In this document: piece by piece, positions 24,230 through 32,220 of the stretch
Position numbering within the stretch: position 1 is the stretch's first letter
How the letters are laid out: every line of letters starts with the position of its first letter
Origin: Chryseobacterium sp. Tr-659
GTDB taxonomy: Bacteria > Bacteroidota > Bacteroidia > Flavobacteriales > Weeksellaceae
Direction of reading: 5' to 3'
DNA length: 64,000 bases
NCBI RefSeq assembly: GCF_011752975.1
Contig: NZ_VWWP01000010.1
Span: 98,639-162,638, forward strand
Notes under the pieces: model-generated
Told to the model about the DNA's origin: nothing
What the model saw: the letters and a program-made list of their open reading frames with translations, nothing else
The model's database searches: none
Position numbers and translations under genes: made by a program

Positions 24230-25594
24230 ATGAGAACCTATACTTACACCAGAATCTTTTTCTGTAGTTTCCTGCTATGTGTTTTGCAGGCTTGTAGTTC
24301 GATCTTTGGCTTACCCTCGGATCCCGAAAAGCCAACGATGGGGGAGGTTACCTCCTCTACCGCAGAATTGAAAAATCTCCCTCTGCCCAAAGAGAAGATT
24401 GTAATAGGCGTTTATAAGTTCAGAGATCAGACAGGCCAGTATAAACCCTCCGAAAATGGCAATAACTGGAGTACGGCTGTACCGCAAGGAACTACCACTA
24501 TTCTTATCAAAGCATTGGAAGACAGTCATTGGTTTATCCCGATTGAAAGGGAAAACATTGCGAACCTTCTCAATGAAAGACAAATCATCCGATCCACAAG
24601 ACAAGAATATATAAAAGATTCGGATAAAAACAATCAGTCCCTGCCGCCACTTCTGTATGCCGGAATTCTTCTGGAAGGCGGCGTCATCTCTTACGACAGC
24701 AATATTCTGACCGGCGGACTTGGAGCAAGATATTTCGGAATCGGAGCATCTACACAATATCGTCAGGATAGGATTACCATTTACCTTCGTGCTGTTTCTA
24801 CTCTTAACGGGGAAATTCTTAAAACAGTATATACTTCCAAAACAATTCTTTCCACCAGTGTAAACGGAAGCTTTTTCAGGTATATTGATACCGAAAGACT
24901 TCTGGAAGCAGAGGTAGGATTAACCCAGAACGAACCCGTGCAGCTTGCCGTAACCGAAGCCATTGAAAAAGCCGTAAAATCGCTTATTGTAGAAGGGATC
25001 AGAGATAAAATATGGGGGAAAGCAGTGGACGACACCAATGGTTATCAGGCTTTGATCAATGAATACAACAGAGAACAGGAACAAAATAACGGAAGAGTGA
25101 TAGGCGGAAGATTTCCTGAAAACTACAGGCAGAAAATGTCCGTGTTTGCTAATGTTGAAGCACAAAAGGTGAGAGATGATTATGTGAATGCAAAAATGAA
25201 TGTAGGAGGAAAAGTGGGTGTTAAGTATTTTCTTAATCCCTATTTTAATGTTGAGGTTAACGGCAGTTATTTTACCCTTGAAAATGAAAATATTGTGAAA
25301 AGGAGTTATTTCGGTCCTGAAGTTAACCTGGAATATATTCTTTTCCCTAAATATAAATTCAGCCCCTACATTTACGGTGGAGCAGGAGCAATGTATTCGA
25401 AATATAAGCCTCAATATAAAGGTCAGTTCGGGGGCGGTTTTGAATATATGGCTGGTCACAACGTTTCACTGAGAGCTTCAGCTCAATATGATCTCGGTTT
25501 CAAAGATAACTGGGAAGGCCTTGTTAACGGAAAAAGGAAAGATCAGGCCTTACGTTTCGCTTTAGGAATCAATTTTTACCTTGGAAACAAATAA
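24230..25594 (+). CDS. csgG: CsgG outer-membrane curli pore with extra C-terminal beta-barrel-like domain
   Basis: A 454-residue lipoprotein (lipobox LQAC near residue 22) with the CsgG domain in about residues 45-280 (IVIGVYKFRDQTGQYKPSEN; TTILIKALEDSHWFIPIERE; NLLNERQIIRSTRQEY; ITIYLRAVSTLNGEILKTVY). CsgG forms the nonameric secretion channel for curlins. The family norm is about 260-280 residues. From about residue 318 there is a further domain with alternating strands (VGGKVGVKYFLNPYFNVEVN; FSPYIYGGAGAMYSKYKPQY; ALRFALGINFYLGNK) like OmpA/OprF-type barrels. Its purpose in the pore is unknown. Confidence 0.92.
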   Translation: MRTYTYTRIFFCSFLLCVLQACSSIFGLPSDPEKPTMGEVTSSTAELKNLPLPKEKIVIGVYKFRDQTGQYKPSENGNNWSTAVPQGTTTILIKALEDSHWFIPIERENIANLLNERQIIRSTRQEYIKDSDKNNQSLPPLLYAGILLEGGVISYDSNILTGGLGARYFGIGASTQYRQDRITIYLRAVSTLNGEILKTVYTSKTILSTSVNGSFFRYIDTERLLEAEVGLTQNEPVQLAVTEAIEKAVKSLIVEGIRDKIWGKAVDDTNGYQALINEYNREQEQNNGRVIGGRFPENYRQKMSVFANVEAQKVRDDYVNAKMNVGGKVGVKYFLNPYFNVEVNGSYFTLENENIVKRSYFGPEVNLEYILFPKYKFSPYIYGGAGAMYSKYKPQYKGQFGGGFEYMAGHNVSLRASAQYDLGFKDNWEGLVNGKRKDQALRFALGINFYLGNK

Positions 25595-25605
25595 AAACAC
25601 GAATT

Positions 25606-27117
25606 ATGAAAACTTTAATAAAAATACTCAGCATATTCATCTTTGCTTTTTGTCTGTTTTCATGTAATGAAGATCTTGTAGAACAGGCTCAGACAGGAAT
25701 ATTAAAAGGAAAAGTAGTAAAAAGAGGAAGCAATGTGCCTATCCCTAATGTAAAAATTTTTACAACTCCCACCACACAAACCGTTTTTAGCGGTACAGAC
25801 GGTTCTTTTGAGATCGATGCCATGCCCGTTGGGAATTATTCTGTAAAGGCAGAGCTTTCAGGATATATTACCAATTTTCAGGCGGTTAATATACAGAATC
25901 AGAATCAGATGGTAACCGTTGTCTTTGAAATGAATGACGATACATCATTGAATTCTCCTCCCACTACACCGCAACTCCTAAGTCCGATAGATAATGCGGT
26001 AAACCAGCCCCTAAGTGTTGAATTAACCTGGAGCGCAACAGATCCGGATACAACGGATGTTTTAAAGTACAGTTTGACAATTAAAAATAATCTTGACACT
26101 AACGTGATTCAGGTTAATGATTTGACAGCTAATCATTATACGCTTTCAAATCTGAAGTTTGGTGTAAGTTACTTCTGGCAGGTGTCTGTTTCGGACGGCA
26201 TTCACCAGCCAGTTTTAAGCTCTATCAGCAAATTTACAACCAATACGGTTCCGGCTAACCGATATCATTATGTGCAGAAACAGAACGGGAATTTTGTGAT
26301 CTTATCCAGCAATGCCCAGGGAACCAGCTTCCAGTTTACAGACTCATCCTACAACAGCTGGCGGCCAAGAATGAATAATAATGCCGGTCTCATTGCATTT
26401 CTGCGTACAGAAGGGGGAAGCACTCATATCTATACAGCCAATCCGGACGGTTCCAATCCTTTTAAAGTAACCACAGTTCCCGTAGCTGGCTTTAATAATT
26501 ATGAAATGGATTTTGCCTGGAGTACCAACGGTAAAGAACTTATTTATTCCAATTTTAATAAACTGTACAGGATTAATAAAGACGGAAGCGGTTTGACACT
26601 GGTTTATACAACTCCGGACGGAAGCATGATCTCAGAATGTGATTGGAGTTATGACGGAAGCAGGATCGCTTTAAAAACCAATGATTACAGCGGATACAAT
26701 ACGAAAATTTATATCATAGATACCGTAGGAAATGTTCTAAAAACTGTATTGTCCGGATCTGCAGGTGCAAGTGGCGGTGTTAATTTTTCAGTAGACGGTC
26801 AGCTTCTTCTGTTTACCCGTGATGTTTCAGGATATCAGGATGGAAGCGGAAATTACCGTCAGCTGGATTCCCATATTTTTATTTATAATCTGGTTACTGA
26901 TACAGTTACCGACATTTCAACAGTAAGCGAAAAGGCTATGGGAACAAATGATCTTGATCCGAGGTTCTCTCCTAATAATGCTCAGGTGATCTTTATGAAT
27001 ACTTCCAATGATAATATTTCTCAAAAAAATATCATGGTAATAGACTTGAATAGCAGTCTCACAGATCTTACAAGGTCTGCACTATTCAGCAACGGAGAAA
27101 TGCCGGATTATGAATAG
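25606..27117 (+). CDS. Lipoprotein with carboxypeptidase-like, Fn3-like and beta-propeller regions
   Basis: A 503-residue lipoprotein (lipobox LFSC near residue 20). A carboxypeptidase regulatory-like Ig domain follows (GILKGKVVKRGSNVPIPNVK; GSFEIDAMPVGNYSVKAELS), then an Fn3-like segment (PTTPQLLSPIDNAVNQPLSV; YFWQVSVSDGI), and from about residue 250 repeated blades of TolB/PD40 type (ANPDGSNPFKV; DFAWSTNGKELIYSNF; DWSYDGSRIALKT; FSVDGQLLLFTRD; RFSPNNAQVIFMN). It is 11 bp downstream of csgG and looks like the last gene of the curli operon, so a surface scaffold or fibre anchor is plausible. No enzyme motif is seen. Confidence 0.83.
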   Translation: MKTLIKILSIFIFAFCLFSCNEDLVEQAQTGILKGKVVKRGSNVPIPNVKIFTTPTTQTVFSGTDGSFEIDAMPVGNYSVKAELSGYITNFQAVNIQNQNQMVTVVFEMNDDTSLNSPPTTPQLLSPIDNAVNQPLSVELTWSATDPDTTDVLKYSLTIKNNLDTNVIQVNDLTANHYTLSNLKFGVSYFWQVSVSDGIHQPVLSSISKFTTNTVPANRYHYVQKQNGNFVILSSNAQGTSFQFTDSSYNSWRPRMNNNAGLIAFLRTEGGSTHIYTANPDGSNPFKVTTVPVAGFNNYEMDFAWSTNGKELIYSNFNKLYRINKDGSGLTLVYTTPDGSMISECDWSYDGSRIALKTNDYSGYNTKIYIIDTVGNVLKTVLSGSAGASGGVNFSVDGQLLLFTRDVSGYQDGSGNYRQLDSHIFIYNLVTDTVTDISTVSEKAMGTNDLDPRFSPNNAQVIFMNTSNDNISQKNIMVIDLNSSLTDLTRSALFSNGEMPDYE

Positions 27118-27357
27118 AGAAGCCTGGAGTTAAAGTTTTGGATTAAGGATTTGGAGAAGAGATATAATTTGGGAACATGAATCCATAATGTGATGGGTGC
27201 CAAATATAGAATTATTGATTTGAATAGTTATAGTTAAAGGTTTAAAGTTTAGTAATGTGATTATTATTTAGTTTCTTACTTCAAATCCTGATTCCTGAAC
27301 ATTAATTCTTATAATAGAGTTGCCCGCCTGGTTTCGCCCCATCTATAAAAAATCAGG

Positions 27358-27398
27358 CACAAAAAAATTCCAGACTGCAAGGTTTGGAATTTTTTGTG
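27358..27398. terminator. Bidirectional terminator after the curli operon
   Basis: CACAAAAAAATTCCA (27358-27372) pairs with TGGAATTTTTTGTG (27385-27398) around a 12-nt loop, with A-runs and T-runs in the stem. It lies between convergent transcripts, the curli operon and the regulator gene. The 240 bp before it are non-coding. Confidence 0.75.
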
Positions 27399-27421
27399 TT
27401 CTTCAGGTTGTGGGATTTTTT

Positions 27422-28072
27422 TCAGTCGATAATATGATTTTCTATGGCATATTTTACAATTCCAACGGAATTTTTTGCGTTGAGTTTCAAAAGAATTCTT
27501 TTTCTGTGGGTTTCTACCGTATTGATGCTGATAAAAAGTTTTTCGGAGATATCTTTGCTGCTGTATCCGTCACAGATAAGTTTAAGAATTTCCATTTCGC
27601 GGCGGGTAAGCGGATCTTTAATATGGAGATTTTGTTTTCCTTGTTCGTGGCTGATGAAACTGATCATTCTTTCTTTCGCATGATCACAGATATAGATCTC
27701 ATTAAGTAGCAATGCATTAATGGATTTAAGGAATTCATCATATTTGCAGTTTTTGTCCAGATAACTTTTAATGCCTTTGTTGAAAAGCTTCCGGATATCG
27801 GTCACATCATAGCAGTTTCCGATGACAATAATCTTGGTATTCTCGTGTTGAGAAATAATGTTTTCTACCAATTTGTACAGTTCTGTGAGCATGAGCATGT
27901 TAGAGCTCATCACAAGAATCTCGGGAGGTTCATCTTTTAAATGTTTGGAAAGGGTTTCTAGAGAATTACAGATGTCAATTGTGCTGAAAATTTTGCTTTG
28001 TGTAAGCAGTTTTGATAACCCTTCAGTATATAACATGGGTTCATCAAAAATAGTCAATCTTGGCTTCATCAT
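27422..28072 (-). CDS. LuxR-type regulator with degenerate receiver (possible curli regulator)
   Basis: A 216-residue protein with an N-terminal receiver-like domain (LTIFDEPMLYTEGLSKLL, then EILVMSSNMLMLTELYKLVE) and a C-terminal LuxR/GerE helix-turn-helix (DPLTRREMEILKLICDGYSS; DISEKLFISINTVETHRKRI). In NarL-type receivers the phospho-acceptor Asp sits where this protein has Ser (LVMSSN rather than LVLDLN), so it is unlikely to be phosphorylated there. The E. coli curli master regulator CsgD also has an atypical receiver plus LuxR HTH; position next to the curli operon suggests a similar job, which is inference. Confidence 0.85.
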   Translation of the reverse strand: MMKPRLTIFDEPMLYTEGLSKLLTQSKIFSTIDICNSLETLSKHLKDEPPEILVMSSNMLMLTELYKLVENIISQHENTKIIVIGNCYDVTDIRKLFNKGIKSYLDKNCKYDEFLKSINALLLNEIYICDHAKERMISFISHEQGKQNLHIKDPLTRREMEILKLICDGYSSKDISEKLFISINTVETHRKRILLKLNAKNSVGIVKYAIENHIID

Positions 28073-28296
28073 GGTTGGTTTTGTTTATATAAAAATATAA
28101 AAAAAACTTTACATTTTGAATTAAATTGTTATAAATTTTCATTTTTTAATATTTATTTAATCAATATAATGTTGTTTTTATTGATTATTCTTTAAATAAT
28201 TCTCTTTTTGTGGAGTTTTGAATGGAAAAATTAGACTTATTGTTGTTTAAATGTAGTATTAATGGCTGTTATCGGATTGTTTTTTGTTGTAGTAAA

Positions 28297-28764
28297 TTAT
28301 TTAACTAACATAATGGGGATATGCTTAACCGGAAAATTAACCGAATTGGCAATGAAACAAAATTCATGCGCTTTATGATGAAGTTGCTCTGCTTTCTCAA
28401 TCATTGATTCTTCGGCAACCGTTACCTGAGGATGTAAAGTTACTTCGGTGAAATGACCGCTGCCATTCGTTGTTTCTGCCATTATACCTGTGGCTTCATC
28501 TGTGTATTCTGTAACAATAATGCCGGCTTCAGAACAAAAATGAAGATACCATAGCATATGACAGGAAGAAATTGACGATAAAAACATTTCCTCAGGGTTA
28601 TATTTGGTTTTGTCCCCGCGGAAAGCCGGATCAGAAGAGCCTTCAATCTTTACTTTGTTTTCTGCTGAAATAATGTGGCTTCTTTCATATTCTCTGTAAC
28701 CGCTTGTTCCCGTTCCTTCATTTCCTGTCCATTGAACAGTGATTTTGTAATGGTGGTTTTTCAT
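28297..28764 (-). CDS. OsmC-family protein
   Basis: A 155-residue OsmC-like protein. It carries KYNPEEMFLSSISSCHMLWY, the block with the first peroxidatic Cys, and the C-terminal SVNFPVK pattern; a second Cys is in HEFCFIANSV. OsmC/Ohr proteins reduce organic hydroperoxides with a two-cysteine thiol mechanism. It lies alone, in the leftward direction, next to but not linked with RNase G. Confidence 0.87.
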   Translation of the reverse strand: MKNHHYKITVQWTGNEGTGTSGYREYERSHIISAENKVKIEGSSDPAFRGDKTKYNPEEMFLSSISSCHMLWYLHFCSEAGIIVTEYTDEATGIMAETTNGSGHFTEVTLHPQVTVAEESMIEKAEQLHHKAHEFCFIANSVNFPVKHIPIMLVK

Positions 28765-28852
28765 GTTATAAAATGAATCAATTGGGTTTAGCCCAAACCT
28801 GCAATCAGGAATCAGCTTTTTAATGATTATGTTTTGACTAAAATAATAAAAA

Positions 28853-28877
28853 AAACCTCCAGCTCAGCTGAAGGTTT
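28853..28877 (-). terminator. Terminator of the RNase G gene
   Basis: AAACCTCCAGC pairs with GCTGAAGGTTT around a 3-nt loop with one C/A mismatch. Read leftward, it is followed by a run of T. It starts 10 bp past the stop codon of the ribonuclease gene. Confidence 0.8.
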
Positions 28878-28887
28878 GAATTTTGTC

Positions 28888-30447
28888 TTAATTAGAAAAT
28901 TCTATCAATTCTTCTTTTTTGGAATTGTAGATTTTGTATTCTAAATATTTAAAAGAATCCCTTGGAACAATGGTTACCCATTTTTTGTATTTCATAAACC
29001 ATTTCATCTGGATACTTTTAATACCTTTTGTTAAATAGGCTTCTACAAACGGGTGTACATGCAGATAAATTTTTCCTTTTTCTTTCTGCAGGATATTTCT
29101 TAAGGTTTCACCCATTCTTTCCACGATGACAATCGGAGCTACAATCTCTCCGTCTTTGTTCGGGTTTTCTTCTTTGGTATCGATCTGTTTTTCCGGACGG
29201 TTTCTTTGTCTGGTGATCTGAATCAGACCGAATTTACTTGGAGGAAGAATTTTGTGACGGGCTTTGTCACGCTTCATTTCCTCTCTAAGATGTTCATAAA
29301 GATCTCTTCTGTGATCAGAATTCGGCATATCTATGAAATCGATTACGATGATACCTCCCATGTCGCGGAGGCGAAGTTGTCTTGCGATCTCAGTAGCGGC
29401 CATTTTGTTCACTTTCAGTGCATGCTCTTTATTGACAGCGGTCCCGGTTGTAATATTGTTTCCGGAGTTGACATCAACAACGTGAAGTGCCTCTGTGTGT
29501 TCAATAACAAGATAAGCGCCTTTGGAACTCGGAATGTTTACGTGTTTTCCGAAGCTCTGTTTAAGCTGTTTTTCAACATTGTAATATTCCAGAAGTGGAA
29601 TATGAGAATCATAAAACTGGACAATATTTTTCTTTTCAGGAGCAATAACTTCTATGTAGTTTTTCATTTCGTTCACCATCTGTTCATCGTCACAAATGAT
29701 ATTTACGAAGTCCTGATTAAAATTGTCTCTCAAAATAGCTGAAGCTTTGTCTTCTTCGCTTAAAACTTTGGACGGGACTTTATTTCTCTGGATATTTTTA
29801 AAAGTGCTTTCCCATTTCTGAACCAATTGATTCATGTCATTATGGAGATCAGCTACTTTCTTACCTTCCGCTACCGTTCTGATAATAACTCCGAATCCTT
29901 CCGGTTTGATACTATCAATAAGGGTTCTGAGTCTTTCTTTTTCCTCCGAGCTTCTGATCTTTTTGGAAATTGAAACTTTATTGTCGAAAGGAATTAGAAC
30001 CAGGAAACGTCCTGTAAGTGAAATCTGGGTAGAAATCCTGGGACCTTTTGTAGAGATAGGTTCCTTGGTAATCTGCAATAAAACAACATCGTCTTTTGCA
30101 ATTACTTTATCTACCGTTCCGTTTTTGTCTATTTCGGGTTGTATCTCGAAATTCTTTAAGCTTGAAGTGCTTTGTTTCTTAGAAATAGTATCTCTTAAAA
30201 ACTTTCTGTATGTAAGATACTGAGGCCCCAGATCCTGGTAATGCAGAAAGGCATCTTTATCATATCCGATATTAACGAATGCCGCATTCAGATTAGGTGC
30301 CAGTTTTTTTACTTTTCCTATAAACAGATCTCCAACTATAAAATCGCTTTTGTCTTCTTGCTCATGAAGTTCACATAGTCTTCCGTCTTCCAGCAGGGCA
30401 ATCTTTGTAAGATCATCTTCATGCGAAACTATTAGTTCTTTCTTCAT
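28888..30447 (-). CDS. rng: Ribonuclease G/E-family endoribonuclease
   Basis: A 519-residue single-stranded RNA endonuclease. An N-terminal S1 domain (GDLFIGKVKKLAPNLNAAFV; GYDKDAFLHYQDL) is followed by a catalytic domain with HVVDVNSGN near residue 322 and LRDMGGIIVIDFIDM near 365, the Asp residues that bind the catalytic magnesium in RNase E. The Zn-link CPxC that joins RNase E subunits is missing (after ITRQRNRPE comes an EENPNKDGE stretch), as in other Bacteroidetes members. The C-terminal scaffold of RNase E is absent. Role: rRNA maturation and mRNA decay. The next gene upstream is a 29-residue basic peptide. Confidence 0.92.
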   Translation of the reverse strand: MKKELIVSHEDDLTKIALLEDGRLCELHEQEDKSDFIVGDLFIGKVKKLAPNLNAAFVNIGYDKDAFLHYQDLGPQYLTYRKFLRDTISKKQSTSSLKNFEIQPEIDKNGTVDKVIAKDDVVLLQITKEPISTKGPRISTQISLTGRFLVLIPFDNKVSISKKIRSSEEKERLRTLIDSIKPEGFGVIIRTVAEGKKVADLHNDMNQLVQKWESTFKNIQRNKVPSKVLSEEDKASAILRDNFNQDFVNIICDDEQMVNEMKNYIEVIAPEKKNIVQFYDSHIPLLEYYNVEKQLKQSFGKHVNIPSSKGAYLVIEHTEALHVVDVNSGNNITTGTAVNKEHALKVNKMAATEIARQLRLRDMGGIIVIDFIDMPNSDHRRDLYEHLREEMKRDKARHKILPPSKFGLIQITRQRNRPEKQIDTKEENPNKDGEIVAPIVIVERMGETLRNILQKEKGKIYLHVHPFVEAYLTKGIKSIQMKWFMKYKKWVTIVPRDSFKYLEYKIYNSKKEELIEFSN

Positions 30448-30681
30448 TTTGTTATAAGATAAAATTGTTAAGATTATAGGAGTTGGATGTTGTTCTCGAT
30501 TAATTCATCTATTAAATATAATAATTTTGAATGAAAACCATTATATGTTTGTTAAAATAATATTTGAAACCATCCGTTTTCCGCGGAATCTTATAGTTGC
30601 AAACAAAAATATAGTTAGTGAACTTTAGAAATTTAAATCCACCAACTATATTATTATATTGTAAATCTCGAGAAGAGGAGA

Positions 30682-30771
30682 TTATTTTTTCTTATGTCTG
30701 TTTGCTCTTCTTCTTTTCTTTCTTTTGTGAGTTGCAACCTTGTGTCTTTTTCTTTTCTTTCCGCTTGGCAT
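30682..30771 (-). CDS. 29-residue highly basic peptide
   Basis: A short open frame read leftward from an ATG at 30771 gives MPSGKKRKRHKVATHKRKKR followed by RRANRHKKK and a TAA at 30682-30684. About two thirds of the residues are Lys, Arg or His, as in small ribosomal proteins. It lies between HU and the RNase G gene on the same strand, below the usual gene-calling length. The absence of mutations into other residues and the placement argue for a real gene; a small ribosomal protein such as the Bacteroidetes-specific bL38 is one candidate, but I could not confirm this. Confidence 0.72.
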   Translation of the reverse strand: MPSGKKRKRHKVATHKRKKRRRANRHKKK

Positions 30772-30814
30772 AATTTTAATTTTTTAGTAACTAGTTAATA
30801 TTCAGTTAATGTTC

Positions 30815-31105
30815 TTATTTTACTGCAACTTTAGTTTTTACTTTCTCAACAAAAGATTTTGAAGGTTTGAAAGCAGGAATGTTATGAGCAGGAATCTCAA
30901 TTGCAGTGTTTTTAGAAATATTTCTTCCTGTTTTAGCAGCTCTTGTTTTAATGATAAAAGATCCAAAACCTCTTAGATAAACGTTATCCCCATTATACAT
31001 AGAAGTTCTGATCTCCTGCATAAAAGCTTCTACAACTTTCTGTGTTTCATTCTTTTCTGTTCCCAATTTATTTGAGATGGTGTTTACCAATTCTGCCTTT
31101 GTCAT
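30815..31105 (-). CDS. HU-family DNA-binding protein
   Basis: A 96-residue histone-like protein with the HU/IHF fold: MTKAELVNTISNKLGTEKNE, GFGSFIIKTRAAKTGRNISK (beta-arm region) and IPAFKPSKSFVEKVKTKV at the end. It bends and compacts DNA in the nucleoid as a dimer. It has a clear promoter upstream and no operon partner, but the small basic peptide gene follows 43 bp downstream. Confidence 0.95.
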   Translation of the reverse strand: MTKAELVNTISNKLGTEKNETQKVVEAFMQEIRTSMYNGDNVYLRGFGSFIIKTRAAKTGRNISKNTAIEIPAHNIPAFKPSKSFVEKVKTKVAVK

Positions 31106-31136
31106 TTCCTTATTTTAATTTTAAATTTTAGGTGTG

Positions 31137-31169
31137 CAAATTTAGTTAAAAAAATTGAATACTAGCAAA
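31137..31169 (-). promoter_or_regulatory. Bacteroidetes-type promoter of the HU gene
   Basis: Read leftward: -33 TTTG (31166-31169), 21-bp spacer, -7 TAAATTTG (31137-31144), about 30 bp before the HU start. Matches the TTTG/TAnnTTTG consensus closely. Confidence 0.8.
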
Positions 31170-31368
31170 TTAGTGGCAAAATATTTTTATTCAAAGAGTT
31201 GGAGTTTTAATGTATACACTATATTAAGCTTGGCTTAAAATAATTTAACAATTTAATAATGTAGCGGTATAGCTGTGCAGAATCGCGAAAAAAAAATCTT
31301 AGAAAAATAGGGGTGAGGGTAGATGTAACCTGATATTTCTCATCCCGAAAATTTATTTAAAGACCAGA

Positions 31369-32040
31369 TTAAAGGCTGGAATTATAATATCCGTTTTCCA
31401 CGCAAAAGCGGATCAGGTGAAGTTTTGTCTTCAATCCCAGTTTTTCAGTAAGGCGGTTGATATACGTATCAATTGTTCTTGTACTGAGGTTTAATTTTTC
31501 CGCGATTTCCTTATTACTGAAGCCTTCATAGCAGAACCTCATCAGTTGTATCTCCGCCGGTGAAAGTTCTTCCTGCCCCTTTTTCTGCCTGTCCATATAC
31601 TCCTGTACGGCAAGAGGCTGCTGTTCCCATTCTTTAGAGTAAGCGTGATAATCAAAATCTTCAGAGGCAATACTTCCCTTGATGATATCCTTTATAATAG
31701 TACTTTTTTTCTGGCAGTAATAGATATTAGGTATCTTCGAAAGAATTTCGGCCATATCTTCCTGATAGGTTCCAGAATACGTAATAATAGGAGTTTCGGT
31801 GTTGTTTTTCCTGATGTATTTAATAGCTTCAATACCGCTTAATACCGGCATAAACAGCTCAATAATGAACACGTCTTCCTGTCTTCTGTAGATTCTGTTC
31901 ACAAGCTCGTGCCCGTTGTTACAGTCGTTCAGAAGCATATAAAATGGATTTTCCATCAGTGTTTTGATCATTATTTTCTTAAAATAAAAATCACTGTCAG
32001 CAATAGAAAAACGTACGGTATTAGATAATATTTTACTCAT
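31369..32040 (-). CDS. LuxR-type response regulator with Glu at the phospho-acceptor site
   Basis: A 223-residue protein: an N-terminal receiver (VRFSIADSDFYFKKIMIKTL; VFIIELFMPVLSGIEAIKYI; PIITYSGTYQEDM) and a C-terminal LuxR helix-turn-helix (LSPAEIQLMRFCYEGFSNKE; EIAEKLNLSTRTIDTYINRL). The site that is Asp in canonical receivers (LDLFMP) is Glu here (IELFMP), and the conserved acidic pair is reduced to AD. Glu can mimic phospho-Asp, so the protein may be constitutively active, or controlled another way. It is divergent from the type VI genes, and is the best candidate to bind the repeated sites before the TssD genes. Confidence 0.86.
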   Translation of the reverse strand: MSKILSNTVRFSIADSDFYFKKIMIKTLMENPFYMLLNDCNNGHELVNRIYRRQEDVFIIELFMPVLSGIEAIKYIRKNNTETPIITYSGTYQEDMAEILSKIPNIYYCQKKSTIIKDIIKGSIASEDFDYHAYSKEWEQQPLAVQEYMDRQKKGQEELSPAEIQLMRFCYEGFSNKEIAEKLNLSTRTIDTYINRLTEKLGLKTKLHLIRFCVENGYYNSSL

Positions 32041-32144
32041 TTTTAATATCGATTTGGCGCATGATATTTAAAATTCAGAGGCCTAATTTATGAAAAACTT
32101 ATTAAAGAGAAAACTAATATTGTCTTATTCAGGGTTTTCACGAA

Positions 32145-32206
32145 TTTGGCCTGGGGAAATTACGTATTGTGCATGATTTTTTTTTTTTATATTTTCACAG
32201 GCCAAA
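32145..32206. promoter_or_regulatory. Inverted repeat in the leader before tssO
   Basis: TTTGGCCTG (32145-32153) and CAGGCCAAA (32198-32206) are perfectly complementary 9-bp arms around 44 bp that include a run of twelve T (32177-32188). It lies 15 bp before the tssO start. It might be a structured 5' leader or an operator. Confidence 0.4.
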
Positions 32207-32220
32207 CAAATCGCAAATTT

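Noticed and set aside
27320..27709. 129-residue rightward frame over the curli-side regulator
   Set aside because: Antisense to the LuxR-type gene and begins upstream of the terminator hairpin.
29206..29742. 178-residue rightward frame inside the RNase G gene
   Set aside because: Antisense of a well-supported conserved gene; no family features.
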